DNA from: Cytophagales bacterium | GTDB lineage: Bacteria; Bacteroidota; Bacteroidia; Cytophagales; Cyclobacteriaceae | Assembly (NCBI GenBank): GCA_003500135.1 | Contig: DNTA01000298.1 | Location: forward strand, 1-10,121 | Direction: 5' to 3' | Length of the DNA stretch: 10,121 nt | Made by a program: the position numbers and the translations under genes | Shown here: one piece after another, positions 1-7,651 of the stretch | Position numbering within the stretch: the stretch's first letter is position 1 | Layout: each line of letters begins with the position of its first letter | Notes under the pieces: generated by a model | The model's database searches: none | Seen by the model: the letters and a program-made list of their open reading frames with translations, nothing else | What the model was told of the DNA's origin: nothing

Positions 1-881
1 GAAGGAGAAAACCTTTTTATTTGATATATACAATGATTTTTCGCAAAAGCAGCGTTCATGCCAATCATGGTACTGATGACATAGATAGTGTGACGCAAAT
101 CGTGAAGCTTATACGTTTATCCTATAAACCTGTGCCTATTATTTTAGCGGCTGATAGTGTTTTTTCGATCAAAAAGCCTTTGATTATTTCGAGAAAGGCC
201 TCAAAATAGGATATGTGGTCATGGGCAAGAAATATGCCGATGACAAAGCATACCTTGAAAATATTCCTGAAGCCTGCTATGGGCGCTATCAAAAAAATAA
301 ATGTGTGTGGCAATATATCGAGTATGGCCATACACTCAAAACAGGGAAAAGCTACTGTCGTTGTAGCTACACCCGGTTAGCCTGTGATGGGCAAGGGCAA
401 AGTGTGTTCAGCTTCGCACAAACTGATGCAATCATCTATACCAACCTGGGAATGGAACCTGGGTTTACCCCAATCCCTCAAAGAAGCAAAATGTGAGCAT
501 TATCTACAGGTAAAAGCCATTATTGAGTTGGCTCATAACAGAGGAGCAGATGAACTCATTCACCGGTCTATCAAAGAAATGGCTACCAAAAAACAACTCC
601 CTTTCAAGAAAATTGAAATGAATACCAGTTATTACTTCATACCGGTGTGTTGTCATTTTGTTATTCGAGTGCCTCAAGGAAGATGTATCCAAAGAGGTGG
701 TAGCATTAACGGCATATCCCAACACTTGGAGAAGAAAATTGATCGATATAGGGGTCAGGGTTATCTCATATGCCAACCGAACCATTCTGCATTTATCCCG
801 CCCGGTCAGCTTATCAAACCCTGAAGATCGATAAGTTGTGGACGTTCTGCCAATCCCCTCCCCCCCATTTGCTGGCAATAA
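1..881 (+). pseudogene. Degenerate IS1380-family transposase, 3' part, cut by the window edge
   Basis: This is a decayed DDE transposase of the IS1380 family (DDE_Tnp_1_4 type). Joining three frames gives one continuous protein with family-like blocks: VHANHGTDDIDSVTQIVKLI (about 51-110), then ADSVFFDQKAFDYFEKGLK, then YADDKAYLENIPEACYGRYQ, IIYTNLGMEP, IIELAHNRGADELIHRSIKE, and VVALTAYPNTWRRKLIDIGV. The D of ADSVFF is probably a catalytic acidic residue; its next neighbour is V where I recall G. Frame switches fall near 159-165 (a T6 run), 467-474, 660-667, 808-812 and 860-866 (a C7 run), perhaps with another near 42-47. The stop I infer is the TAA at 879-881. The start lies outside the window. 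With five or more indels it cannot make a working enzyme. Family identity rests on remembered motifs, not a search, but the fit is strong. Confidence 0.88.
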
Positions 882-1094
882 GGCAAACTAACTCTGGGCC
901 CGTAACATGAAACGACTTTTTCAAACACGCTAACAGGAGAGTTGTGTCTTGTCGTGAGAGTTTTGGGACAATTCCTGCTTTCTCCATAGGATAACGCTAA
1001 TGGTGTTGTTGTGGAAACAGGAAAATCCACGAAGTAAACACCTAATCCTGACAAGTTGCATCCGAATTTAGACGATGAAGTCAATGCTTCTAAG
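882..1094 (+). mobile_element. Probable right-end remnant of the IS1380-like element, no gene
   Basis: This stretch follows the transposase remnant and has no coherent reading frame. IS1380-family elements carry a non-coding tail and a short terminal inverted repeat after the transposase gene. The motif TTGCATCCGAATTTAG at 1056-1071 is a candidate for the inner part of the right terminal repeat, which would put the element's end near 1072. This is inference, because the left end and any target duplication lie outside the window. Confidence 0.35.
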
Positions 1095-1346
1095 CTAATC
1101 GCTCAGATAAGGTTTTTGATATTTTTCAGTATCCAGGGCTTTACAACCAACACCTGTCTTCAAAACATTAAAGATCATACCTTCATTGAGATGCTTAAAC
1201 TCGAACCTCAGGCATAATGAGTCATCTCCAATAATAAGACCGGTAGTTTCTCCCACATACTTTAGTGGAGGCTTAGATATGATTATGCCAATATTTATTG
1301 AGCTTATAACTAAGAAAAGAAAAAAGTATAATGGTACACTACGCAT
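1095..1346 (-). CDS. Small hypothetical membrane-anchored protein, possibly truncated
   Basis: An 83-residue reading frame starting at the ATG at 1346-1344; an in-frame TTG lies 12 bases upstream. Residues about 5-24 (VPLYFFLFLVISSINIGIII) form a hydrophobic segment that could be a signal anchor. The rest is a soluble tail of about 60 residues that I do not recognise. No Shine-Dalgarno sequence is visible, which is normal in this phylum. The stop lies about 23 bp from the presumed right end of the adjacent IS remnant, so the 3' end of a longer gene may have been lost by insertion. It could also be a chance frame in poorly conserved DNA. The N-terminal helix followed by a polar tail is the only argument for it. 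Confidence 0.4.
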   Translation of the reverse strand: MRSVPLYFFLFLVISSINIGIIISKPPLKYVGETTGLIIGDDSLCLRFEFKHLNEGMIFNVLKTGVGCKALDTEKYQKPYLSD

Positions 1347-1358
1347 AAATGCAAACAA

Positions 1359-1512
1359 ATGAAATCACTGATAATTGAATTTACTAAACATCGGCCGAAA
1401 ACAACCGGATTTTTTCAAATTATCAAATAAAAATCGTTCAGAAAGAAATTATCAAGGGAATATGAACAATAAATAAGGATGAATAGATGTATTTATATCG
1501 CCTGGAAAGGCA
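1359..1512. other. AT-rich intergenic region without a recognisable gene
   Basis: This lies between the small uncertain frame and the end of the AsmA-like gene. It is AT-rich and holds no plausible gene. A weak inverted repeat, GAAAGG at 1505-1510 and CCTTTC at 1517-1522, spans the stop codon of the AsmA-like gene. It is not followed by a T run on the minus strand, so I do not call it a terminator. If the small frame at 1095-1346 is not a gene, the non-coding stretch runs from 882 to 1512. Confidence 0.5.
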
Positions 1513-3147
1513 TTAACCTTTCTTTGAGTCGATTACTTTTTTAGCTGTTTTAGAAGGTAACACATTCATCAGGCCACCTTTAGTGCTATTCCATATCAAA
1601 TTAAAGGGGCCTCTTTTCGGGTTTCGGCGAGTGTAATAATTTACTACATGTTCCGTATCCTTTGCTTTTCGATTTTTCTTTATGAAGGTATTGGCCAATA
1701 GTGATAGTAAGGCTTTCTTTTTATGGTGATCGTCTAAAATTTCGATGTTCAAATCATTATAGATCATACTAAATTCACACTGAGCGCCATACTCGTCAAC
1801 ATTCATAAAAACATATAACGAATGAACATGTCCGCTTTTTACATCCATGCCAGCAAGTGTAATGAGAGTATTATTTAATTCAGTCATTGAGAACGTATCG
1901 GTTTTTGCACTAAATCTGAAATGGTCGTTTGCATTGAGTGGGATGTTAATCTTTGCTTCGACCGGTATATGATCATTGATCGAGGTTTGGATGTCTATGA
2001 TACACTCTAAAACAGAATCAATAGGCGCCATATTTTTCAGGTTATTCACATTTACATTTAAATCTTCAAAACATATCATACCGGGCTCATCAGCTCCTTC
2101 CGGCCATTCATTGTAGCAGATCGAACCATTATAAATTATCAAAGAGTCTATGGACAAAGGAAAAGGAATGGACTGAATCATTTTATTGAACAGAGGCTTT
2201 ACCGGCTCTTCACGTCGTGGAATATTCTTATTACGGTAATCATTAACTTTGGGTTGATAAAAGGTGATCTTTTCACCCATAATATCCAGATTGTTGCTAT
2301 CGCTGTACAATCGAATATCTTTTATAACGATAGAGTCGATATGCAGCTCGAATATATCAGTCTGATATCCCAAATCTACACTTACACTGTCCCAACGTCT
2401 GATCAATTCAATCCCAGTTGACTTCAATTTGATTAGGGAGTCCATTGAATTGAAGTTCCAATTACCAATGTAGGCTTTGTAATATGGATTTATCTGATAA
2501 TATGCATTATTGACATCAACCAGGATACTATCGAGCTGAAAAGGCACAATATATGTCAGGACAACTGAATCGGATTTTATGCCAAAAGCCGAAATATTGA
2601 GGTTCTCTACTCCATAATCCGGACTTTCTTCACCAACTTTAAGTGAATGCAGTGACAAATTTACAACCTCAAGATTTTCTAGCTCAAAATTGACCAAAAA
2701 ATCGGCCAATAATTCCTGAATAACCCTTTCAGTTTTTCTTTTAACAGGAATTTTTGATGTTTCTATTTCAACTTTATGATACAAAGTATCCTTTCTTAAA
2801 TTGATTTCTGGCGATTCGATCGTAAGATTGCTGATTGATAAACTGTTTTTGAGTAAGAGCTTACCCCAATTAACTTCTTTAAGTTCCAGATTTTTAATAT
2901 TCCCTTCTATTTCCAGGTTATTCTTTTTCAGGGGAACAACCTTTATCCCTGAGATATCAAAACCAGAATAAAAAGAATGTATGTTTAATTTTTCAAATGT
3001 TAATTGATACTTCCTGTTGGGGTTTTTATTAATAATATCAAGTACAGTTTCCGACAGGTACCACTTAAAAGCCTGCGAAGCCATGAGAATTACCAACACG
3101 GTAATAATTGCAACCAACAACTGTTTTTTTCCTTTTGTAACCTTCAT
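1513..3147 (-). CDS. AsmA-like envelope protein of unknown specific function
   Basis: A 544-residue protein with a short basic N-terminus (MKVTKGKKQ), one membrane helix at about residues 10-27, and a long, beta-strand-rich part predicted to lie on the periplasmic side. The body shows the style of AsmA/DUF748-like proteins: repeated alternating hydrophobic strands of the kind LELKEVNWGKLLLKNSLSIS and several DSL/DSI strand starts (DSLIIYNGS, DSIVIKDIRL). The C-terminal 60 residues are basic and helical, with a motif around GPFNLIWNSTKGG that recalls the end of related Bacteroidota proteins. AsmA-family proteins are anchored in the inner membrane; several are thought to form beta-grooves that move or hold lipids between membranes. 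That role is inferred for this one. It is the last gene of a three-gene operon; its ATG overlaps the TGA of the channel gene (ATGA, 3144-3147), implying coupled translation. Confidence 0.7.
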   Translation of the reverse strand: MKVTKGKKQLLVAIITVLVILMASQAFKWYLSETVLDIINKNPNRKYQLTFEKLNIHSFYSGFDISGIKVVPLKKNNLEIEGNIKNLELKEVNWGKLLLKNSLSISNLTIESPEINLRKDTLYHKVEIETSKIPVKRKTERVIQELLADFLVNFELENLEVVNLSLHSLKVGEESPDYGVENLNISAFGIKSDSVVLTYIVPFQLDSILVDVNNAYYQINPYYKAYIGNWNFNSMDSLIKLKSTGIELIRRWDSVSVDLGYQTDIFELHIDSIVIKDIRLYSDSNNLDIMGEKITFYQPKVNDYRNKNIPRREEPVKPLFNKMIQSIPFPLSIDSLIIYNGSICYNEWPEGADEPGMICFEDLNVNVNNLKNMAPIDSVLECIIDIQTSINDHIPVEAKINIPLNANDHFRFSAKTDTFSMTELNNTLITLAGMDVKSGHVHSLYVFMNVDEYGAQCEFSMIYNDLNIEILDDHHKKKALLSLLANTFIKKNRKAKDTEHVVNYYTRRNPKRGPFNLIWNSTKGGLMNVLPSKTAKKVIDSKKG

Positions 3148-3809
3148 TCTTCAATTTTTGTATTTGAAAACTTTCCCACCAGTAGCGCAATTATAATCCC
3201 GATATATAATTGGCCCGATACACTCATCAGGATGGCAATCGATCTTGCCCCGGAAGTGTTTGGAAGATAATCGCCATAACCCAAAGTTGTTAGTGATACA
3301 AAACCGTAGTATAAATAATGATCGAAACCGGCGAACAAGCCAGGTAATTTCGCACTTTTCGACAATATAAAGGAGCCCGGCTTAAGTGTTTCTACTATGG
3401 CTATAATGATGGAAAGAAGTATCCCAAAAAGTAAATAACCATTTACTGCACCGAACAGTACATGCCGGTTGACTGTTTTTGAAACTGCTACATTTCGAAT
3501 AAGCTGCACAACCACATATCCGAAGAATATAATTGATAAAAAAAAGTTTATGGTGCCCAGGATTTCCAAACCAAATATCCTGGAGATTACGGATAGTAAA
3601 ATTAAAATACCCATAACCGTAAATTGGATTTTTTCTTTTTTCCGGCTAAGCACCATAGCGCTGGCAATAAACAAGGTAATAAGCGCTGCATTATAAAGTG
3701 TAGCCTGCCAACCATCAGGTAGCCAGGCTATGACAAATATTGTTATAACATTTATCACAAATAAAAAGTAATTGCTTCTATCATAAAATATTTGGCTGCC
3801 TATCCTCAT
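3144..3809 (-). CDS. Potassium channel family protein (Ion_trans_2 pore)
   Basis: A 221-residue inner-membrane protein with a potassium-channel pore. The selectivity filter TLGYGD is at residues 175-180, preceded by a pore helix (about 164-174) and followed by a last membrane helix (about 188-212). Hydrophobic segments at about 13-31, 37-55, 63-81, 86-106 and 117-140 make six membrane helices in all. No evenly spaced arginines typical of a voltage-sensing S4 are seen; RKKEK at 56-60 looks like a cytoplasmic loop. The protein ends nine residues after the last helix, so it lacks the RCK/TrkA-N or cyclic-nucleotide domains that gate many prokaryotic K+ channels. Selectivity for K+ follows from GYGD; gating is unknown. 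It is the middle gene of an operon: its ATG overlaps the TAA of the DUF4136 gene by one base, and its TGA overlaps the next ATG. Confidence 0.9.
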   Translation of the reverse strand: MRIGSQIFYDRSNYFLFVINVITIFVIAWLPDGWQATLYNAALITLFIASAMVLSRKKEKIQFTVMGILILLSVISRIFGLEILGTINFFLSIIFFGYVVVQLIRNVAVSKTVNRHVLFGAVNGYLLFGILLSIIIAIVETLKPGSFILSKSAKLPGLFAGFDHYLYYGFVSLTTLGYGDYLPNTSGARSIAILMSVSGQLYIGIIIALLVGKFSNTKIEE

Positions 3810-4393
3810 TATCTTTTGGGCTCAACCGGGAATTTACGCATCAATGCCGCTGCAACTTTTGGAATATTCTGAGCTCTTTTCTGGGGGTTTTCCTCAATTA
3901 CTTTTTGTGCCGTACCCTGCCAGATTAATTTTTTGGACTCCTTATCAAATACATCGACAATGAGTGTTCCCTCCAGATAATCACTTTCCGTATAGGTTGT
4001 GGTGGACATACCTCCATAAGCCCCATAACCGCCGTACCACCCCCATCCGGCGCCATACATGTAAGGGCCTCCGCCATAGTGATTAGTGTAGGCCGTTTTA
4101 CTGGTCTTTTGATCCACTACAATAAAAAGTGAAACCACCATATCTCCATCATTTCGGGCCAATTCCAGGCCCCTTTTAAAAAATTCTTCTGCAAATGCCC
4201 CCTCAATCCGCTTTTTCTCAAGATCATTCAATATTTTATCGCTATTCTCTGCCCATCCATAATATTCAAAGGTTTCATATTGCGAAAAATCCGCAGATTT
4301 ATCGTAATCATAATTGGTCTTTAAACTGGAGCAGGAATGAATGAAAAGGGCAATTATGATAATTGCAGAAGTAACTAATGTAGGTTTTTTCAT
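3809..4393 (-). CDS. DUF4136 domain-containing lipoprotein
   Basis: A 194-residue predicted lipoprotein. The N-terminal hydrophobic signal (about residues 6-20) ends at Cys21 in the context IHSC, an acceptable though not ideal lipobox. After it come the features I recall for DUF4136: a start like TNYDYDKSADFSQYETFEYY (26-45), a helix EKKRIEGAFAEEFFKRGLEL (59-78), a strand VVSLFIVV, and a C-terminal pair LEGTLIVDVFDKESKKLIWQ and AQNIPKVAAALMRKFP. Residues 107-128 form a loop rich in Gly, Tyr and Trp, common in this family. The molecular role of DUF4136 is unknown; such proteins are usually tethered to the periplasmic face of the outer membrane. It is the first gene of the minus-strand operon, and its stop shares a base with the channel start. 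The ATG at 4393 gives a normal signal peptide. Confidence 0.88.
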   Translation of the reverse strand: MKKPTLVTSAIIIIALFIHSCSSLKTNYDYDKSADFSQYETFEYYGWAENSDKILNDLEKKRIEGAFAEEFFKRGLELARNDGDMVVSLFIVVDQKTSKTAYTNHYGGGPYMYGAGWGWYGGYGAYGGMSTTTYTESDYLEGTLIVDVFDKESKKLIWQGTAQKVIEENPQKRAQNIPKVAAALMRKFPVEPKR

Positions 4394-4506
4394 AGTATCA
4401 AAATTTTATATTAAATATAAGTAAAAAACCTAACAAAAAAATCATACAATCCATAACATAAATCGGTAGTTACTTTGTTATATAAAAGCTGACGCGAACC
4501 GTATTT
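4394..4506. promoter_or_regulatory. Divergent promoter region between the lipoprotein operon and the TonB receptor
   Basis: These 113 very AT-rich bases must hold promoters for both flanking transcripts. For the plus strand, TTACTTTG at 4470-4477 differs by one base from the Bacteroidota -7 consensus TAnnTTTG and lies about 30 bases before the receptor ATG; no clear TTG -33 element is seen. For the minus strand, the best match is TAGGTTTT (complement of about 4424-4431), also one base off. No Shine-Dalgarno sequence precedes either start. Confidence 0.4.
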
Positions 4507-6801
4507 ATGAAATTAAAGACAGCTCCATTTTATTTGATCCTATTTTTGTCATTGACCTTTTCGCTTAAGGCTCAAAACATACGGATTAGCGGGTATATTG
4601 AAGATGGCCAAAGTCAGACGCCTCTTCCTTATGCGACCATTTGGCTCAAGAACCAGGGCAAAGGAACAACCTCTGATGAACAAGGTTTATTCGAATTAAC
4701 TTCGAAAAAAGTAAAAGACACCTTGATCGTTCGATTTATTGGATACGAAACGGTAAGAAGGGTGATTGATCCTGAATACAACAACAAATACAGGGTCCAG
4801 CTAATCCCCTCTTCACAAACGTTGAATGAAATTGAAATAAAATCCACAAAAAGCAGGAATTTTGAATCTTTCGAAGATCTGAGTATCGCCAAATACAGCA
4901 TAGATAAGGCAATAACGATGCAACTGCCATCAATTGCCGGTGAACCGGACTTTATTAAAACGCTGTTATTGATGCCCGGCGCTACTAAAGGACTCGAGGG
5001 TTCTTCCGATATTTTTGTGCGCGGTGGCGATGCCGACCAGAACCTGATTTTATTCAATAGCGCCCCAGTGTACAATAGTGGCCATTTATTCGGGTTTATA
5101 TCCGTCTTCAATCCGTTTGCTGTTGAGGAAGTAACATTGCAGACCAGCGGGTTTGATGCGGAATATGGCGGAAGATTATCATCGATAATAGATGTGGTAA
5201 GTAAAAAACCTTCCTTTGATCAATTCAAAATGGAAGGAGCAATTGGAACATTGTCTTCCAATTTAGCTATGGAAGTACCCATTATTGAAGATAAGGTAGC
5301 TATATCGCTTGCAGGAAGAAGGACCTACGCCGATCAGGTTACAAAATTACTTGGCGAATCATTGCCCTATTATTTTTATGATGTCAACGCCCAGCTCGAT
5401 ATAAATTTTAGCGCTTCATTACAACTTAAATACCATTTTTATAACGGCCGTGATGTCCTTGATTTCAGAAGGGTTACCGATAGTGGCTTTGCAGCGGGCA
5501 CCAGCTTTGATATCGAAAACAATACGCATACGCTATCAGTCGACAAAGCCATTTCTCCATTGTGGAAATCTAAAACCAATGTATTCTACACCCAATTTCG
5601 ATACAATATTTTTAGTTTTTTTCAGGACAACCGCCTGAATGTGATATCCAATATATATGATCTCGGTTTAAATCATGCTTTCATTTTCCAGCCTTCTGAG
5701 AACAATAGCTTTAAATCAGGAATTGACATTATCAGACATCGTGTAGATCCGAATTTAATTGATACAGAGGGGGAACTGGCGGAAGTCATTCCAAGTAGCG
5801 AAGGAAAATCAAGGGATGTGCTGGAAGGGGCATTTTACACTTCATGGAAATACCAAAAAAACAAACTGGGCTGGCAACTGGGTTTAAGGTACTCCATGGC
5901 CATTCTGGAAAATAAGGAGTATTTCAATCCGGAACCAAGGTTTAACGTAAAATGGCAAATAAATGAAAATGAAAACATTAAATTGAGCTATTCCAGAATG
6001 TATCAATATCTGCACAGGGTATCCAGTTCTTCTTTCGCTCTTCCAACAGATATCTGGTGTCCGGTCACTGATTCTATCCGACCACAATATGCCGATCAAT
6101 GGACTATTGGGTTTCAGCATTTATGGTTGGAAAAAGATGTATTATTCAATGCTGAAGTATATTACAAAAAAATGAATAACCTGATCGCTTTTCGAGAAGG
6201 TACCAACCTGACATTAAACAACGATCTGGAAAGAAGCATGGTGCAAGGCAATGGGAGTTCCTATGGGTTTGAGGCGCTGGTTCAAAAAGAGTCCGGAGAT
6301 TTTACAGGTTGGCTGGCTTACACGCTTTCCTGGTCCGATCGTCAGTTTGATGAAATAAATGGAGGCAGGCCTTTCAGGTCGCGGTACGATCGAAGGCACA
6401 ACCTTTCTTTGGTAACGAACTACGAATTCAATCCGAGGTGGTCGGTTTCGGCTGTTTGGGAATATATATCAGGGGCTAGATTCACTCCTTTGATCGGTTA
6501 TACACCGGTAACCAACCCATCGTTGACCGGTGTTGAGCTAATTCCGATTTTTCCGGAAAGGAACTCAGTAGGGTTAAATGACACACACCGGCTTGATGTT
6601 AGTGTTACTTTCAGAGGTAAAGAAAGACCTGGTAAAAAATGGCTTGGAACCTGGCAACTGAGCATTTATAACGTATATAACAGAACAACCCCGGTAGCCA
6701 TAACATTGGAATTCGATGAAAACAGTCAGGAATATTTTTATCAACAACCGGGTTTGTTCGGTGTTTTGCCGTCAATTTCTTATCGTTTTACCTTTAATTG
6801 A
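4507..6801 (+). CDS. TonB-dependent receptor with carboxypeptidase-regulatory-like N-terminal domain
   Basis: A 764-residue outer-membrane receptor that would import a ligand using energy passed on by TonB-ExbBD. The signal peptide runs to about residue 23 (ending SLKAQ). Residues about 25-105 form a CarboxypepD_reg-like beta-sandwich (IRISGYIEDGQSQTPLPYAT, then FIGYETVRR). The plug domain spans about 130-235, with the typical IFVRGGDADQNLILFNSAPV and GFDAEYGGRLSSIIDVV. The rest is a 22-strand-type barrel with alternating aromatic strands, ending in YRFTFN with a penultimate Phe. The size is shorter than SusC proteins, and no SusD partner is present, so it is not a typical glycan-uptake pair. 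The gene directly downstream is a DUF4249 lipoprotein, a pairing common in this phylum. The ligand cannot be told from the sequence. The coding frame is intact. Confidence 0.95.
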   Translation: MKLKTAPFYLILFLSLTFSLKAQNIRISGYIEDGQSQTPLPYATIWLKNQGKGTTSDEQGLFELTSKKVKDTLIVRFIGYETVRRVIDPEYNNKYRVQLIPSSQTLNEIEIKSTKSRNFESFEDLSIAKYSIDKAITMQLPSIAGEPDFIKTLLLMPGATKGLEGSSDIFVRGGDADQNLILFNSAPVYNSGHLFGFISVFNPFAVEEVTLQTSGFDAEYGGRLSSIIDVVSKKPSFDQFKMEGAIGTLSSNLAMEVPIIEDKVAISLAGRRTYADQVTKLLGESLPYYFYDVNAQLDINFSASLQLKYHFYNGRDVLDFRRVTDSGFAAGTSFDIENNTHTLSVDKAISPLWKSKTNVFYTQFRYNIFSFFQDNRLNVISNIYDLGLNHAFIFQPSENNSFKSGIDIIRHRVDPNLIDTEGELAEVIPSSEGKSRDVLEGAFYTSWKYQKNKLGWQLGLRYSMAILENKEYFNPEPRFNVKWQINENENIKLSYSRMYQYLHRVSSSSFALPTDIWCPVTDSIRPQYADQWTIGFQHLWLEKDVLFNAEVYYKKMNNLIAFREGTNLTLNNDLERSMVQGNGSSYGFEALVQKESGDFTGWLAYTLSWSDRQFDEINGGRPFRSRYDRRHNLSLVTNYEFNPRWSVSAVWEYISGARFTPLIGYTPVTNPSLTGVELIPIFPERNSVGLNDTHRLDVSVTFRGKERPGKKWLGTWQLSIYNVYNRTTPVAITLEFDENSQEYFYQQPGLFGVLPSISYRFTFN

Positions 6802-6805
6802 AAAT

Positions 6806-7651
6806 ATGTTTGCTAAAATCCATCATCTTCTCTTGATTATATGCCTGTCTTTGCTCATATATGCCTGTTTCCCGGAGCCGCTTGACGTTGAAGGTGTACC
6901 GAGCCCTGAAAACCAGGTAGTGGTAAACTCTCAAATAGTACCCGATCAATTTCTGGCGGTGAGCATCACAAGGAACTTCAGCGCCCTGACTGCCGGCCCC
7001 CAAAGTAATATCGATTCATTTTTAACGACCATATTAATTTCAGATTTGGAAATTCATATCCGGGCGGATGGCCAAACCTATATTATGGATTCAGTTGCGG
7101 AAGGTATTTACGGACTTGACGATCTCCCGCAGGAAGCCGGTACCTTATATGAACTATCATTTATCAATCCTTACAATGGGGATTCAACGCGGGCAAGTAC
7201 GACAATGATGGAGTTTGTTGGGTTTGAAAGCCTGGAAACCTCGCTTCTTGTTAATGAATTTGATACTTTGTTAGACGTTCAATATAGTCTGATCGATCCT
7301 CAAGGAAAAAACTGGTATATGATCAATGTACAGGAGTTAGATAGTTCTATTGACATAACTAACCGGCCTTTCACAGAATTGATCAACGATGAAAACTTTG
7401 AAGATGAATCATATCAATCCAGCTTCACCGTTTTTTTCCGGGACTTCGCGCCACAGGACACCATTTTAATATCGCTTACCAACATAAGCGAAGAGTATTA
7501 TGAGTTTTTAGAACTGAGAAACGAACAAAGATATCAGTTTATATCTGAATTGGGGGAACCGGTTACCTATCCTACAAATGTGATAAATGGCTTTGGCTTT
7601 TTCAATGCCCACCTGCCTGATATCAGAATCATTCAGGCAGATAGTTTATAA
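6806..7651 (+). CDS. DUF4249 domain-containing lipoprotein
   Basis: A 281-residue predicted lipoprotein. The ATG at 6806 gives a proper signal peptide (MFAKIHHLLLIICLSLLIYA) with Cys21 after LIYA; the frame stays open further upstream inside the receptor gene, but that would bury the signal. The mature start CFPEPLDVEG and the later VVNSQIVPDQFLAVSITRNF (residues 39-58) match DUF4249, where a short beta-sandwich domain sits near the N-terminus. The C-terminus, EPVTYPTNVINGFGFFNAH (251-269), is the other family hallmark. DUF4249 proteins are usually encoded next to TonB-dependent receptors; here the gap is 4 bp, so both are surely on one transcript. It probably acts as a surface or periplasm-facing partner of the receptor. 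That role is inferred; no biochemical function is known to me. Confidence 0.88.
   Translation: MFAKIHHLLLIICLSLLIYACFPEPLDVEGVPSPENQVVVNSQIVPDQFLAVSITRNFSALTAGPQSNIDSFLTTILISDLEIHIRADGQTYIMDSVAEGIYGLDDLPQEAGTLYELSFINPYNGDSTRASTTMMEFVGFESLETSLLVNEFDTLLDVQYSLIDPQGKNWYMINVQELDSSIDITNRPFTELINDENFEDESYQSSFTVFFRDFAPQDTILISLTNISEEYYEFLELRNEQRYQFISELGEPVTYPTNVINGFGFFNAHLPDIRIIQADSL
7613..7640 (+). terminator. Perfect inverted repeat at the end of the DUF4249 gene, possible terminator
   Basis: CTGCCTGA (7613-7620) and TCAGGCAG (7633-7640) form a perfect 8-bp stem with a 12-base loop, all inside the last codons of the DUF4249 gene. The DNA after it on the plus strand is AT-rich but has no uninterrupted T run right after the stem; a T5 follows about 20 bases later. 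Because the next gene converges with no gap, a terminator would have to sit inside coding DNA. This could be it, or the repeat could be chance. Confidence 0.35.

Noticed and set aside
150..480. Programmed frameshifting of the transposase
   Set aside because: IS1380-family transposases are made from a single frame as far as I know, and the breaks occur at five or more places, some without a slippery run. Decay explains them better.
504..1084. Minus-strand reading frames of 124 and 92 residues across the IS remnant
   Set aside because: They lie antisense to the recognisable transposase and its tail, and their translations show no family features.
1505..1522. GAAAGG/CCTTTC inverted repeat as terminator of the minus-strand operon
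   Set aside because: The stem is only 6 bp, it includes the stop codon in its loop, and no T run follows in the direction of transcription.
4394..4506. A riboswitch or cobalamin element before the TonB receptor
   Set aside because: The region is only 113 bp and AT-rich, without the conserved GC-containing stems such an element needs.
4629..5111. A 160-residue minus-strand frame inside the TonB receptor gene
   Set aside because: It is antisense to a strongly recognisable plug domain, with no own promoter or protein-like pattern.
4507..7651. A SusC/SusD-type polysaccharide utilisation pair
   Set aside because: The receptor is too short for SusC, the partner is DUF4249 and not SusD, and no glycoside hydrolase genes are near.
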